Below are positions 7,899-15,878 of a stretch of DNA of 64,000 nucleotides, one piece after another (position 1 is the stretch's first letter; each line of letters begins with the position of its first letter). The notes under the pieces are model-generated. The model was not told where the DNA came from, searched no databases, and saw only the letters and a program-made list of their open reading frames with translations. Made by a program: the position numbers and the translations under genes. The stretch covers positions 372,001 to 436,000 of the forward strand of contig NZ_FNCF01000002.1 of the NCBI RefSeq assembly GCF_900100695.1, written 5' to 3'. The stretch is from Klenkia brasiliensis (GTDB lineage: Bacteria > Actinomycetota > Actinomycetes > Mycobacteriales > Geodermatophilaceae).

Positions 7899-8450
7899 TC
7901 ACCAGTTGGACTGCCGGGATGCGCGGGAGATGTGGGGTGACACGGAGCTGCCGCCGTCACCCCAGGCGCCTCGTCGGCGCAGTGCCTGGCGGAGCTTGCT
8001 GACCTCGACACCGATGCCGACCACATGCCGGTCGTAGACCAGACCGCTGTCCAGCTGCCGCGTGAGCTCGCGGAGGATCGCGCGCCACTCCTGGTTCCGC
8101 GGCGTGGGCGGGGCCGACGACGGCGGGGCCGGGACTTCGACGACGCGTTCGACGACCTCGATGGCGCTGAGCCCCGATGCGGCTGCTCGTCGTTGCTCCC
8201 AGGCCCGTTGCCGACAGGATGCCGAGCACCACTTGGGCACCGGGCCACGCGGCTTGGGCTGGAGCGGGCCGAGGCACCACCCGCACTCCGTGGCGGCCGC
8301 GCGGCGGTGCTCTGCCGAGGGGTGCTCCGCGCCGGTCGAGCTCGCGGTAGTCGCTGCGCCCGTGGGCGGGTGCCCAGTCTTCTCGACCCGACGCTGTCGC
8401 TCCTTCTGGCGGCGACGTTCTTGCTGACGGCGGGCATAGGGACTCGACAC
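7899..8450 (-). CDS. Zinc-ribbon-like protein of the island
   Basis: A protein of about 183 aa with a central cysteine cluster, ECGWCLGPL followed about 15 residues later by WCSASCRQRAWEQRRA. The pattern is C-x2-C / C-x3-C, which probably binds zinc; related proteins with CRQRA-type motifs accompany integrases in actinobacterial elements. It is rich in Arg and Lys, with an N-terminal basic helix (ARRQQERRRQKERQRR), and should bind nucleic acid. The start is uncertain: the frame stays open to 8759, but the extra N-terminus looks non-coding, so I use the GTG at 8450. No enzymatic motif is visible. Confidence 0.5.
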   Translation of the reverse strand: MSSPYARRQQERRRQKERQRRVEKTGHPPTGAATTASSTGAEHPSAEHRRAAATECGWCLGPLQPKPRGPVPKWCSASCRQRAWEQRRAAASGLSAIEVVERVVEVPAPPSSAPPTPRNQEWRAILRELTRQLDSGLVYDRHVVGIGVEVSKLRQALRRRGAWGDGGSSVSPHISRASRQSNW

Positions 8451-9044
8451 GTCACCAGCAGGCGCGCGCCGGGACTTGAAGGTGTCACGACGAGTGGCTG
8501 GCACCCCGAATGCATGAGGTGTGTCCGCTCTTCCGCTTGGCTGCTTGAGAAGATGTGCAGCGCGATGCCTGAGTTGACTCGTTCGTTGGCCGGTGGCGGC
8601 GCCGAGGACCGTGTGGCCGGGGGGCGGACCTCGATGCGGCGGCACCTGGGGCCTGCGGCCTTCAGCAATCCAGCGCGGCCGGAGGCTGCCCGGAAGTCGG
8701 GCGGCGTACGTTCGCTTCAACTCACGCCCACGGGCTGCAGCAAGAGGGCTGCGGCTCACCTAGATCAATCGTGAGCCCAAGGGACCTGAGCTGTGTTCAA
8801 TTGATTCTCGATCAGCGACGGACTTCCCGTCCAGAGCTGACCGGCCTCCTCAACCTGTGGAGTCGTAGACCCGTGGTGCTACGCGGGCGTCGCTGAACCG
8901 CCCAATGGCGCGCAAGGCGGGTTTGCACCGAGCTACTGACGAGCCCGCGGACATCGACTCTGCTCGTCCGCGGCAACCGAGCTACTTCCTCGCCCTGCGT
9001 GGCACCACGGGTGGGGGCGCAACAGGTCCACTAAGGTATCCAAG
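8451..9044. other. Intergenic region between divergent island genes
   Basis: 594 bp between the zinc-ribbon gene and the defence operon. I see no convincing coding frame; several frames are open but have neither a start with a ribosome site nor a recognisable product. The right end carries the probable promoter of the defence operon. Confidence 0.5.
9032..9037 (+). promoter_or_regulatory. Probable -10 for leaderless HNH-gene transcript
   Basis: TAAGGT ends seven bases before the GTG at 9045, so transcription would begin at or next to the start codon. That is the leaderless arrangement common in actinobacteria, and it fits the lack of a Shine-Dalgarno. No good -35 is visible. Confidence 0.4.
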
Positions 9045-9836
9045 GTGGCTCCGTCCTCCGTGCGTGACCGAGTTCCGCCGGCGCAGGAGAAGGTTGTCAT
9101 CTCACGTAGCGGCAACAAGTGCGCATACCCGGACTGTGGCGTTGTCCTGACGATCAGCCCGAAAAATTCGGGGGATCGGCCGAAGGCGACGGGCAAGGTT
9201 GCTCATATTGCCGCCGCGAGCCCCGGTGGGCCGCGCTACGACGAATCTATGACGGCGCAGGAGCGTGGGTCCGCCGACAATCTGATCTATCTCTGCGGCC
9301 CACACCATGACGCGATCGATTCGCAGCTCGAGCACCACACGCGCGAGTTACTTCTTACTGCGAAGCGCAGACATGAGCAAGCCGTCGACCGGGCGGTCCG
9401 CAGCGCACTAGGAACCGTCAGCTACGTGGAATTAGAAGTGGTCTGCACGGTGATTTCAAACGCCCCTCCGCCGCCTCAAAAGATGGGTATCGAGCGGGCG
9501 CTGCCTTTGCAGGACAAAATCCAGCTGAACGGACTCGGATTGACATCGGTGCAGCGCATAACCGACGGCCTGTCCCAAGCGGCCCGAGTTGCGCAGTTCA
9601 TCGAATTCCAGCATTCCACGATTCAGCCGGGGTTCGGGCGCCGCCTCGTTGCACGGTTCAAGAGTGACTATTTCGCAGCACTGGCCGAAGGCCTAGAACC
9701 CGACGGCGTCTTCGACTACCTGGTCCAAACGGCGATCGATAACGCCGGTCCTCGCGACACCCCAGAAATTCATGCTGCTGCACTATCGGTGGTCGCCTAC
9801 CTGTTCGAGATTTGCGAGATATTCGAACGTGAGTGA
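9045..9836 (+). CDS. HNH-nuclease effector of an ABC-three-component-type system
   Basis: A 263-aa protein. Residues 20-92 form a Zn-finger HNH nuclease: Cys26-x4-Cys31, then VAHI with His54, then the NLIYLC-x2-HH box with Asn79, Cys84, His87 and His88. This beta-beta-alpha-metal arrangement is typical of DNA-cleaving HNH enzymes. The C-terminal 100 residues (from about 160) form an all-helical domain of the sort that docks ABC-3C effectors to their partners. The middle-component gene begins inside its last codons and the ABC ATPase follows, so the three are one coupled operon. Expected role: DNA cleavage unleashed by the ATPase on phage or plasmid challenge. Confidence 0.78.
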   Translation: MAPSSVRDRVPPAQEKVVISRSGNKCAYPDCGVVLTISPKNSGDRPKATGKVAHIAAASPGGPRYDESMTAQERGSADNLIYLCGPHHDAIDSQLEHHTRELLLTAKRRHEQAVDRAVRSALGTVSYVELEVVCTVISNAPPPPQKMGIERALPLQDKIQLNGLGLTSVQRITDGLSQAARVAQFIEFQHSTIQPGFGRRLVARFKSDYFAALAEGLEPDGVFDYLVQTAIDNAGPRDTPEIHAAALSVVAYLFEICEIFERE

Positions 9837-10059
9837 GATTTTCCCGGACAAGTTCACCCCTCCCGAACGCACCATCGTCGGGGAGGCTGCGGCCTTGCTG
9901 TCGCTACTTGACCATCGCAGCCTCAGCGTCGGTCAACTTTATGTGGAGCACCGACAGATTGCGTCCTTATCGACCTACGATTCGTTCGCTGCGGCGCTTA
10001 CGCTGCTATATGGCGCTGGAGTACTGGACTATGAAGAAAAGATCGTGGGGCGCAGCTAG
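9829..10059 (+). CDS. ABC-3C middle component (MC6-like small protein)
   Basis: A 76-aa helical protein starting VSEIFPDKFTPPERTIVGEA. The pattern of a short N-terminal arm, a helix LLSLLDHRSLSVGQLY, then TYDSFAAALTLLYGAGVLDYE resembles the small winged-helix-like middle components that link effector and ATPase in ABC-three-component systems. The GTG start lies within the HNH gene (8-nt overlap) and the stop TAG shares one base with the GTG of the ATPase gene. No enzymatic residues are expected; it is an adaptor. The assignment rests on length, pattern and position, not on a database match. Confidence 0.68.
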   Translation: MSEIFPDKFTPPERTIVGEAAALLSLLDHRSLSVGQLYVEHRQIASLSTYDSFAAALTLLYGAGVLDYEEKIVGRS

Positions 10060-11783
10060 TGTTTATCCGACTAAGCGCCAACCGAGACGAATTCCAGCCG
10101 GTCGACTTCAAGCCGGGCTTCAACGCAATTATTGCGGACCGCGCCCAGGGCTCGACTGACCAGGACAGCCGCAACGCGCGCGGGAAGTCCACCATGCTCA
10201 TGCTAATCAACTATGTCCTCGCCGGAAATCTTCACCCCAGCCTGCGGCCGCTGGCTGACGACGGCTGGGAAGTCACCCTCACTCTCGAGATGTTCGGCGG
10301 AACGGTGGCTGCCACACGTGGGCTGGCCGCCGGGCGAAAGTTGACCCTGCTGGCGGACGGGACAGCTCGTGATGTCATCTCCCCCTATCTGACTGAGGGG
10401 AAAATCGCTCTACACGACTGGAAGGACCTGCTCGGACTCGCACTGTTTCGGCTAGAACCCGACGCTCAAGAGGTAGCCGGCGGCATCTCGGTGCGAACCC
10501 TGCTGTCCTACGTCATCCGATCCGAGACGCCTAAGGACCCACTAAAAGTCATCGCGCAGCAGGGTGCAACGAGCAGCCGCCAGCACGTCGCATTCCTGCT
10601 CGGACTGGACTGGCAGGTCGTCCGCGAGCTTGCGGCGGTCAAGAAGGGGCTAGACCAGATCAAGGCCATCGCTGCCGCGACGCAGGAGGGCCTGGTGGCT
10701 ACCCTGCGGCCAGAAGAAGAGCTAGTCATGGAACGCGCCGCTGTCAGCAATGAGGTGGAGCACTGGCAGCAGCGCGTCGCCGGGTTCCGGGTGCTGGAGG
10801 ATCCCAACTCGCTAGTGGCGCGAGCCGATGAAATAACTGCGCAGATCTCGCGCCTACGAGATCAAGCCTTGGTGGACCGCAGAATGCGCGAGCTTTACGT
10901 TGGATCCCTCGTCGACACGGAAAGTTCCGCAGCCAGCGCGCTGCCAATCGAGGCAATCTTTGACGCGGCTGGAGCAGTACTGGCCGATGGTTTCAAGCGA
11001 CAAATCGGCGACGTCCGGGCCTTCCATGCGACTCTCATTGCAAACCGGCGGTTATTCATTCGCACCGAGATTGACACTCTCGATCGACGCATTGCTGAGC
11101 GGTCCGTCGAACTCACGCGCCTGGACTCTCAGCGCGATAGCACCCTGCGGACCCTGGATGCTGGCGGAGCGCTCGATGAGCTGAACGCGATGCGGGAAGA
11201 GCTTAGTGAAGCTCAGGGGCGACTCGCTGCCCTTGATTTGCAGATCGAACAGGCCCGTGAACTGCTTGCACGTCGCGAGGAACTCAAGCTTGAGCAGTCG
11301 ACGCGCCGCAACGATGCGACGCGCGAACTCGCCGGATCGCGGACCAAGTTGGACCGAATTAGCGCTCGTTTTAGTAACAAAATGAGCCGCCTCTACGGAA
11401 AGGACGCTGCCCTCACTGTGTCCGTAGACGACGGCGGCTATAGATTTTCCATCCGGGCCACCGGTGCGGGAAGCACTGGAGTGGACCGAATGGTCCTATT
11501 CTGCTTTGACCTCACAATGCTTGAAGAGGGAACGGTGACCGAACACCACCCAGATTTTCTTGTCCACGACTCTTCCGTTTTTGACGGCGTAGACCCAAGG
11601 CAGCGGGCAGGGGCCTTGCGATTCGCGCAGGAGATGGTGGAGGTGTCGGGGGGGCAGTATATTTGCACCATCAACAGCAATGATATTCCTGATGAAGTCT
11701 TGCAGGAGGACTGGTTCAAGGACGGAATTATTCGCACGATCTTGGACACTGAGACTGGCGGCCTTGTCGGCCGGGACTTCTAG
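10059..11783 (+). CDS. DUF2326-type ABC ATPase of an ABC-3C defence system
   Basis: A 574-aa SMC/Rad50-like ATPase without membrane segments. Walker A is ARGKSTMLM at residues about 40-48. A long coiled coil occupies roughly residues 330-450. The C-terminal lobe has the DUF2326-type Walker B region DFLVHDSSVFDGVDPRQ (about 499-515) and a downstream YICTINSNDIP strand. These features place it with the ATPases of ABC-three-component systems. It should sense foreign DNA or a replication intermediate and control the HNH effector through the middle component. It begins with GTG directly on the previous stop and ends four bases before the stop of the convergent HEPN gene. Confidence 0.82.
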   Translation: MFIRLSANRDEFQPVDFKPGFNAIIADRAQGSTDQDSRNARGKSTMLMLINYVLAGNLHPSLRPLADDGWEVTLTLEMFGGTVAATRGLAAGRKLTLLADGTARDVISPYLTEGKIALHDWKDLLGLALFRLEPDAQEVAGGISVRTLLSYVIRSETPKDPLKVIAQQGATSSRQHVAFLLGLDWQVVRELAAVKKGLDQIKAIAAATQEGLVATLRPEEELVMERAAVSNEVEHWQQRVAGFRVLEDPNSLVARADEITAQISRLRDQALVDRRMRELYVGSLVDTESSAASALPIEAIFDAAGAVLADGFKRQIGDVRAFHATLIANRRLFIRTEIDTLDRRIAERSVELTRLDSQRDSTLRTLDAGGALDELNAMREELSEAQGRLAALDLQIEQARELLARREELKLEQSTRRNDATRELAGSRTKLDRISARFSNKMSRLYGKDAALTVSVDDGGYRFSIRATGAGSTGVDRMVLFCFDLTMLEEGTVTEHHPDFLVHDSSVFDGVDPRQRAGALRFAQEMVEVSGGQYICTINSNDIPDEVLQEDWFKDGIIRTILDTETGGLVGRDF

Positions 11784-11787
11784 GACT

Positions 11788-13803
11788 TCAAATCCACGAC
11801 TCGTTCTTCCAAACAGAGGACCGGGGGCTGGTCAACTCGGCGATGTCCAGACGCGCCACTCGGGTCGGACTATTCAAGCCTGTGATAACAACATCGAATC
11901 TTGCTGCAAGATCAGTTACTGCATCCAATGCTGAGTACGTAGCATCAGGTGTTGCTGGATGTGTTGCGAGATGCCTGAACCAGTTTCCGAGAACTTCGAG
12001 AGTCGTGTCCACAACACCCATAGCGGCCACTGACAGCATGGCTTCATCGCCCTCAAGAGACTGAACGCCCGCATGCAATGCGAGATTCCTCGATGCGTAC
12101 ATCCAGTCCAGCGTGTACCAATAGCGCTCCTTCAGGGTCGAGAGTCGATCGGCAAGAACTCTCGGATTCTGGGCATAGGCCTTGCAAGTGCTTACGTCGT
12201 AGGACTCGAGTCCTTGCATCAGATTGCATAGATCTTCCACACCCGAGCGAGCCATGATTAGCCCCCCCGAGTCGCCGGGCTCGGCTGCAGATAGGATCTG
12301 GATCCATGAGCTAACGCCCTCAAGCGTTGCGTTCGTGGGATCAATTCTTGCATAGTCGTCGAGTGATCTGCGGCCATAACTGAGAGTGAAACCTTCCTCG
12401 CGCTGCACGGCATTAGCGTCGATCGCTTCAGACGTGAGCCTGGACAAGACTTGACGCAAGCGGCGGGCCCCTTCTGCCTCGCGTGGAGGACGCCCATCGC
12501 TCGATTGCTGAAAAGTCTCGAGCTTGCGGGCTGCTCGCGTGGAGGCCGTCGCATTGATCGCAAGATGCGTCTTAACGGATTGTCTAAGCGCCTGATGCGC
12601 GTCGATGAATTGCTGTCGAACGGCTTGAAGTGCGAGTAGTCGGGCCAGGGGTTCAGCATGAGTCTCGCTGCTTAGTCCAAGGGTTTCCAACGCGACCCAG
12701 CCCAGCGCACCCCGCGTCATCGGGGCATCAGTAGACCTCGCGAGGTGAGCCATCCGTAGCGCGGGACGCAACTGGGTCGGCCACGAGGGCGTGAGGGGGG
12801 AGGCTCTTGTAATACTGCGGCCCCGGTCACCTACTTCCTGCGTACTGCGACCATCAAGAGTGCTCGCCAGCGACGTAGGTAGAAGGCGAAAGTCTCCCAA
12901 GCGATGCCCGGCCATGTACTGATCAAGTAGCTCCGAGACTTCGCGGCGCATCTTCCGCGCTGCTGTTACGCGGTCGTGTGCTGTGACCTTGGTCGTTAGC
13001 AGTACTGCCTGTCGACGTTCTGGCCTGAAAGTTGCCACGAAACTGCGAAGGCGCTCGCTTGCTAGTCCCCACCCTGACGGCGACTCGCGTATCAGGTCAA
13101 ACTGTTCGTAGCCCGGAGCAATCGCGGATAGGTCACCCAGGTAACGCAAGCCTTCAACGAGGCAAGCTGTTCGGAACTCCTGCGGCTTGGAAAATAAAGA
13201 CTGCCAGATTTGGGTGCTTGTTGGTGTTCCGCTTACTGTCATCCTCGCGAGCGTCCCGGAGGCCTCCCTGTAGTCGCGGCCGGAGATTGCAATCAGCGAC
13301 GCTGTCTCGGCGGCGGCGCGATCGATGAGCTCGGGACGATCGCTGCGGGGGGTGGCGATCCATGCGCTATGGAATAGATCCTCGATGGAAGCTGGCAGCT
13401 TACTATTCTCGGCGGCGAGTTGTTGCAACAGCGACGCCGCGGCTTGCTCGTTGGCTGAGCTGGTGATGGAAATTGGGATCGCATGGCAAATGATTGCGAT
13501 CTGGTGTACAGCGGTGTCACTCGGTCGCAATTGAAGAAATTGCGCAGTGGCCCTGAGGGCGCCCGCTGCTAGCTGTCTCACAAGCCTGCCGCGTGGTTGG
13601 CCGGAACCAGCATGGGAAGCCAGGGCACTCTGCAGTCGAGATGCTGCCGACATGACTGATCCTGACAAGGAAGCATGCTGCATCGTGTATGCGTCCGCCG
13701 CTATGCCTCGCAGGACCAGTTGCACCAACTGTCGTTGATGCCCTTGGAGGCCTGAGGCGCGAAGCCACGTCATCGTTGCCTGGTCGAAGGCCGCGTAGGT
13801 CAC
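11788..13803 (-). CDS. Large protein with C-terminal HEPN-type RNase motif (candidate abortive-infection effector)
   Basis: A 671-aa, largely helical protein that I cannot assign to a named family. Near the C-terminus ASRNLALHAG carries Arg572-Asn573-x3-His577, the R-(N/D/H)-x3-H signature of HEPN ribonucleases, set between two long helices (LKERYWYTLDWMY before, LSVAAMGVVDTTLEVLGNW after), as in ApeA/Swt1-type HEPN domains. The N-terminal 500 residues are helix-repeat-like and might be a sensor. It is transcribed toward the ABC-3C operon and their stops almost touch. Its composition is less GC-rich than the host, like the operon. The GTG start lacks a clear ribosome site, so the N-terminus is uncertain. 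Confidence 0.68.
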   Translation of the reverse strand: MTYAAFDQATMTWLRASGLQGHQRQLVQLVLRGIAADAYTMQHASLSGSVMSAASRLQSALASHAGSGQPRGRLVRQLAAGALRATAQFLQLRPSDTAVHQIAIICHAIPISITSSANEQAAASLLQQLAAENSKLPASIEDLFHSAWIATPRSDRPELIDRAAAETASLIAISGRDYREASGTLARMTVSGTPTSTQIWQSLFSKPQEFRTACLVEGLRYLGDLSAIAPGYEQFDLIRESPSGWGLASERLRSFVATFRPERRQAVLLTTKVTAHDRVTAARKMRREVSELLDQYMAGHRLGDFRLLPTSLASTLDGRSTQEVGDRGRSITRASPLTPSWPTQLRPALRMAHLARSTDAPMTRGALGWVALETLGLSSETHAEPLARLLALQAVRQQFIDAHQALRQSVKTHLAINATASTRAARKLETFQQSSDGRPPREAEGARRLRQVLSRLTSEAIDANAVQREEGFTLSYGRRSLDDYARIDPTNATLEGVSSWIQILSAAEPGDSGGLIMARSGVEDLCNLMQGLESYDVSTCKAYAQNPRVLADRLSTLKERYWYTLDWMYASRNLALHAGVQSLEGDEAMLSVAAMGVVDTTLEVLGNWFRHLATHPATPDATYSALDAVTDLAARFDVVITGLNSPTRVARLDIAELTSPRSSVWKNESWI

Positions 13804-14210
13804 GCTGCTATTAGAAGGTGGTGCAGGCCGAAAGTACGGGAGCGCAGTGTGCTGACTGGGCTTCGGAAATGTCGAGGCCTGGTTGGGGCCGCCTATAGGC
13901 GGTCGCCGAGGCTGAGTTGACGTTGCGCCGCGGGCGCACGCATGACGGCTGTCGACGCGCCGTACTGGGAGGACACATCTCCCGGTCGCCGGCCCGCCAG
14001 AGTGAAGAGGTCTGGCGTCGGTCCTTCTCGAGCAGGGGCGTAGCTCTGGCTTCGGACGGACCGTCGGTATCGGCCACTGCCACTTGAGGGCAGCTTGCGA
14101 TGTTCTGGGCGAGGACCAGCGTCATGAGCATCGAAACCAGGACTGTCACCGTCGTGAAGGCGTGCAGTCCGGTTGGCCAAAGTTGTGAGCCAGGGCCGGT
14201 GCGGTGCCGT
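13804..14210. other. Non-coding or fully decayed stretch of the island
   Basis: About 400 bp upstream of the HEPN gene. Open frames exist on the minus strand but none has a start, ribosome site or product I recognise. It probably contains the promoter of the HEPN gene. Confidence 0.4.
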
Positions 14211-14500
14211 TTAGACCGGTGACGTCCTTCGCCCGAGGCGCAGGGCTGCGCGAACGGCATGCAATGCGATGGTCGGTGCTGCCTCGAGGCACTGCAGCTC
14301 GGCGGCCATCCATCGGGGCCCGTTGGTGTCGGCGCCGGCCAGCCGTGGGGCGTCGGCGAAGGTGAGCTTGCGGTGACAGTGCGCCTGTAACGCGGTTGGG
14401 GGCGAGTCGGGGCCGGCGCGGCGCGCAACTGGCTCCTACTGCAGGTTCCACAAGCTCGGCCGGCCGCAGGGTCCAGCGGTGCGCGGGGCGGTGCAACCGG
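14211..14500 (-). pseudogene. Decayed small gene, frameshifted
   Basis: In one minus-strand frame from 14429 to the stop at 14211 there is a protein-like C-terminus, including KLTFADAPRLAGADTNGPRW and AAELQCLEAAPTIALHAVRA. This frame is closed upstream by a TAG. A second frame over about 14430-14500 reads HRPAHRWTLRPAELVEPAV and would join it only through a frameshift. The joined product would be a small protein of unknown function. Disruption by an indel is the simplest reading. Confidence 0.4.
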
Positions 14501-14607
14501 GCAACTATCGACGGTGTCCGCGACCGACGCTTGGTTGTTCGGCCCGGTCGGACCTGTGGCCCCCAGCCGGCCTCGCGGGCATGACGGCGGCCGTCGTCGG
14601 CGGTTGC

Positions 14608-14759
14608 CTAGATCAGGACCCGGCCATCGATAAGGGCCACCCGGTCCGTGTGCCCCTCGGCGCCCCACCAGACGTAGCGGGACCAGTCTCGAGCAGGACC
14701 AGGACCGCGTGGCCGTCGTGGGGCACATGCCCGTCCCAGGTAGGGGTGGTCTCGGTCAT
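14608..14759 (-). pseudogene. Short island gene broken by a frameshift
   Basis: An ATG at 14759 with GGAGG nine bases upstream begins MTETTPTWDGHVPHDGHAVL and then runs into an unrelated-looking tail. The adjacent frame carries the natural-looking continuation WSRYVWWGAEGHTDRVALID and GRVLI before a stop at 14608. Together they make a product of about 50 aa with one frameshift near 14690. Either the gene is dead or a base was miscalled. Confidence 0.5.
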
Positions 14760-15107
14760 GGCGGACATCCTCCGCGCCAGAAGCGTCACCCCTCTGCCGC
14801 ACCAAGAGTGGGCCGGTCCGAGGACGGGTCATTTCTTGATCGACGCCCGCCTATCCAGTGTCGCGATCACCCGCGTCGGGGTGACGTAGACGGTGTGGCT
14901 GGGGGCCGCAGACGGCGTCCTGGAGCCTGTCGGCGTGACCTAGTCATGACCTAAGTGGGGGTGAAGTTAGCCTGGTACGCCTCGTCCTTGAGCACCTCGG
15001 TGGCACCGCGGATCTCGCGGTCACAGAGGGGGGTTTTAGGTCATGACTAACCATGATCAGCAACCCGGAATGATCTTCGAATCGTGCCGCTGAGCTGCGG
15101 TTTTGTG
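14760..15107. other. Right-end attachment region of the island
   Basis: About 350 bp with no gene. It holds the right arm-type repeat at 14934-14954 (near-copy of 6395-6415) and an inverted copy of its second half, TTAGGTCATGAC, at 15036-15047. These are probably integrase or Xis binding sites next to attR. Confidence 0.5.
14934..14954. repeat. Candidate integrase arm-type site, right end
   Basis: CGTGACCTAG-N2-ATGACCTAA, in the same orientation as the copy at 6395. The last 12 bases, GTCATGACCTAA, recur exactly inverted at 15036-15047. Confidence 0.55.
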
Positions 15108-15181
15108 TGGAGCGGGTGACGAGAATCGAACTCGCACTGTCAGCTTGGGAAGCTGATGTTCTACCATTGAACTACACCCGC
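15108..15181 (-). tRNA. tRNA-Gly (anticodon CCC), CCA encoded
   Basis: Read on the minus strand: acceptor GCGGGTG pairs with CACCCGC, D-arm GTTCAATGGTAGAAC, anticodon stem TCAGC/GCTGA with loop TTCCCAA (anticodon CCC), T-loop GTTCGATTC, discriminator T and an encoded CCA at 15110-15108. The molecule is 74 nt with CCA. Its 3' half lies inside the island, which restored the gene on integration. Confidence 0.93.
15134..15152. repeat. attR core within tRNA-Gly anticodon arm
   Basis: GCACTGTCAGCTTGGGAAG, the right partner of attL at 6317-6335. Strand exchange would occur in the anticodon stem-loop, as for many actinobacterial integrases. Confidence 0.78.
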
Positions 15182-15254
15182 GAGGTGTGCCCGAACACTA
15201 CCGCAGCGCTCACCACGCCTGGCGGGGCCCCCTGCACCACCGCAGGATCAGCGG

Positions 15255-15878
15255 GTGACGAGCGACCTCTACGACGGTTTCCCGCCCGGCTTCTTCGCCC
15301 GCGACGACGACCGTCCCGACGACGTCTTCTACGCCCCGGAGCGGCTGGTCACCCACATCGACGACCGCGCCATCGCCGCCGTCGGCGCCCTGTACACCGA
15401 GCTCGGCATCACCGGCCGGGCGCTGGACCTGATGTCGTCGTGGGTCTCGCACTTCGAGCACCCGCCCGCCGAGCTCGGCGTCCTCGGCATGAACGCCGCC
15501 GAGCTGCGCGCCAACCCGGCCGCCACCGAGCGCATCGTGCACGACCTCAATGCCGACCCGCGCATCCCGCTCCCCGACGCCGACGTCGACGCCGTGGTCT
15601 GCTGCGTCTCCGTCGACTACCTGACCCGGCCGATCGAGGTGCTGGCCGAGGCCGCGCGGGTGCTGCGCCCCGGCGGCGTCCTTGCGATCACCTTCTCCAA
15701 CCGCTGCTTCCCGACCAAGGCCGTCCACGGCTGGCTGGCCACCTCCGACGAGCAGCACGGCCCGCTGGTCGCCGAGCTGGTCCGCCGGGCCGGCGGGTTC
15801 GACGAGCCGCGCGTCGAGCTGCGCACCCCGCCCGGCCCCGGCGACCCGCTGCGGGCGGTCACCGCCCGCCGCGTCTAG
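15255..15878 (+). CDS. Class I SAM-dependent methyltransferase-like protein
   Basis: A 207-aa cytosolic protein with a methyltransferase-11-type fold. ALDLMSSWVSHF holds the position of the glycine-rich SAM loop but lacks the usual GxGxG. Asp/Asn-rich strand 4 is VDAVVCCVSVDYLTRP, followed by EAARVLRPGGVLAITFSN, the family's classic post-motif segment. The substrate is unknown. It is the first chromosomal gene after tRNA-Gly, and its stop overlaps that of the convergent subtilase through a shared CTAG. The weak glycine loop leaves open that it binds SAM poorly. Confidence 0.75.
   Translation: MTSDLYDGFPPGFFARDDDRPDDVFYAPERLVTHIDDRAIAAVGALYTELGITGRALDLMSSWVSHFEHPPAELGVLGMNAAELRANPAATERIVHDLNADPRIPLPDADVDAVVCCVSVDYLTRPIEVLAEAARVLRPGGVLAITFSNRCFPTKAVHGWLATSDEQHGPLVAELVRRAGGFDEPRVELRTPPGPGDPLRAVTARRV

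Larger units (their letters stand above)
6317..15152. mobile_element. Integrated genomic island in tRNA-Gly(CCC), about 8.8 kb
   Basis: Bounded by a 19-bp direct repeat with one mismatch (6317-6335 and 15134-15152), whose right copy is inside a tRNA-Gly gene. A tyrosine integrase and an excisionase-like gene sit just inside the left end, the usual arrangement. The left copy is flanked by a decayed resemblance to the tRNA T-arm, as expected for the displaced 3' half. Cargo genes at 9045-13803 use far more A/T in third codon positions than the host genes on either side. I see no replication, relaxase or transfer genes, so the element is probably not self-transmissible, or has been trimmed. Confidence 0.85.

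Noticed and set aside
8451-8759. N-terminal extension of the zinc-ribbon gene
   Set aside because: The frame is open but its composition is not protein-like and no ribosome site supports the upstream start.
13811-14728. A 305-codon minus-strand frame in the island
   Set aside because: It covers two different partly readable genes in other frames and contains no recognisable domain; the short frames with ribosome site and natural peptide sequence are better explanations.
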